This document shows positions 63,997-64,000 of a stretch of DNA of 64,000 bases, one piece after another. Origin of the DNA: Cyanobacteria bacterium SIG29 (GTDB lineage: Bacteria > Cyanobacteriota > Vampirovibrionia > Gastranaerophilales > Gastranaerophilaceae); contig SUTV01000001.1 in the NCBI GenBank assembly GCA_015152515.1, positions 62,001 through 126,000 on the forward strand. Reading direction: 5' to 3'. The position numbers and the translations under genes are program-made. The notes under the pieces were generated by a model. It saw only the letters and a list, made by a program, of their open reading frames with translations. It ran no database searches and was not told the DNA's origin. Every line of letters starts with the position of its first letter. Position 1 is the first letter of the stretch.

Positions 63997-64000
63997 AAAA

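Noticed and set aside
1-64000. tRNA, rRNA, CRISPR arrays, insertion sequences and attachment sites
   Set aside because: I looked in the intergenic regions for TTCGAATC-type T arms, regularly spaced repeats, transposase genes and terminal inverted repeats, and saw none. A tRNAscan-SE or Infernal run would settle RNA genes.

Overview
The window is AT-rich, densely coded chromosomal DNA from a diderm bacterium. The lipopolysaccharide genes (lpxI, lpxB, kdsB, lptB, an LptF/G permease), a two-partner-secretion exoprotein, type IV prepilin-like and HD-GYP proteins, MEP isoprenoid synthesis (dxr), and a radical-SAM gene fused to a DUF2344-type domain next to RNase E/G together fit a non-photosynthetic relative of cyanobacteria (Vampirovibrionia/'Melainabacteria', probably Gastranaerophilales). 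That placement is an inference from gene content and base composition; no rRNA is present to prove it. I see no tRNA, rRNA, CRISPR array, insertion sequence or prophage, so this looks like core genome with lineage-specific genes between housekeeping genes.

Layout. 1-4.1 kb: end of an unknown gene, a possible small RNA with terminator, a large repeat protein ending in an HEXXH metalloprotease-like domain, and mtaB. 4.2-11.6 kb: dnaE, then two HD-GYP cyclic-di-GMP proteins flanking a family 2 glycosyltransferase. 11.7-14.7 kb: lpxI-lpxB, a TSCPD-domain protein and a sigma factor. 14.9-22.6 kb: mostly lineage-specific proteins, including a HerA-like protein that seems to lack Walker A, an orphan CoA-dehydratase-type activase and a two-gene membrane unit. 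22.6-31.9 kb: a DegT-like protein, a peptide-binding lipoprotein, miaB, a possible phosphoribosyltransferase-like protein, a parvulin/M24 peptidase/TrmH operon, a kinase-like protein and two small ORFs. 31.9-38 kb: argS, then accD-accA-prmA-kdsB-CDF transporter. 38-47.7 kb: dapB, a prepilin, anmK, manC-dxr-aroQ, and lptB-lptF/G-phosphodiester glycosidase. 48-54 kb: UbiA-like prenyltransferase, lysA-cdaA-eda-gcvPB. 54-59.7 kb: radical SAM-rng operon and engB. 59.9-64 kb: a TPR protein and a TpsA-like exoprotein.

The genes form a picture of envelope building (lipid A, Kdo, LPS export, DAP, muropeptide recycling, GDP-mannose), fatty acid and isoprenoid precursor synthesis, tRNA and rRNA modification, and two cyclic dinucleotide systems (HD-GYP for c-di-GMP, CdaA for c-di-AMP).

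The most striking points are: (i) at least six genes without a Shine-Dalgarno have a -10 hexamer exactly 6 nt before the start codon (a seventh has 7 nt), which predicts leaderless mRNAs; (ii) three proteins start with a similar short leader (M-K/R-I/V-S/Q-...), two of them reaching an F-G-K/R motif ahead of a protease-like or kinase-like domain; (iii) a degenerate HerA-like ATPase; (iv) five convergent gene pairs overlap at their 3' ends; (v) an ATTGTTACAA repeat cluster lies upstream of the tpsA-like gene.
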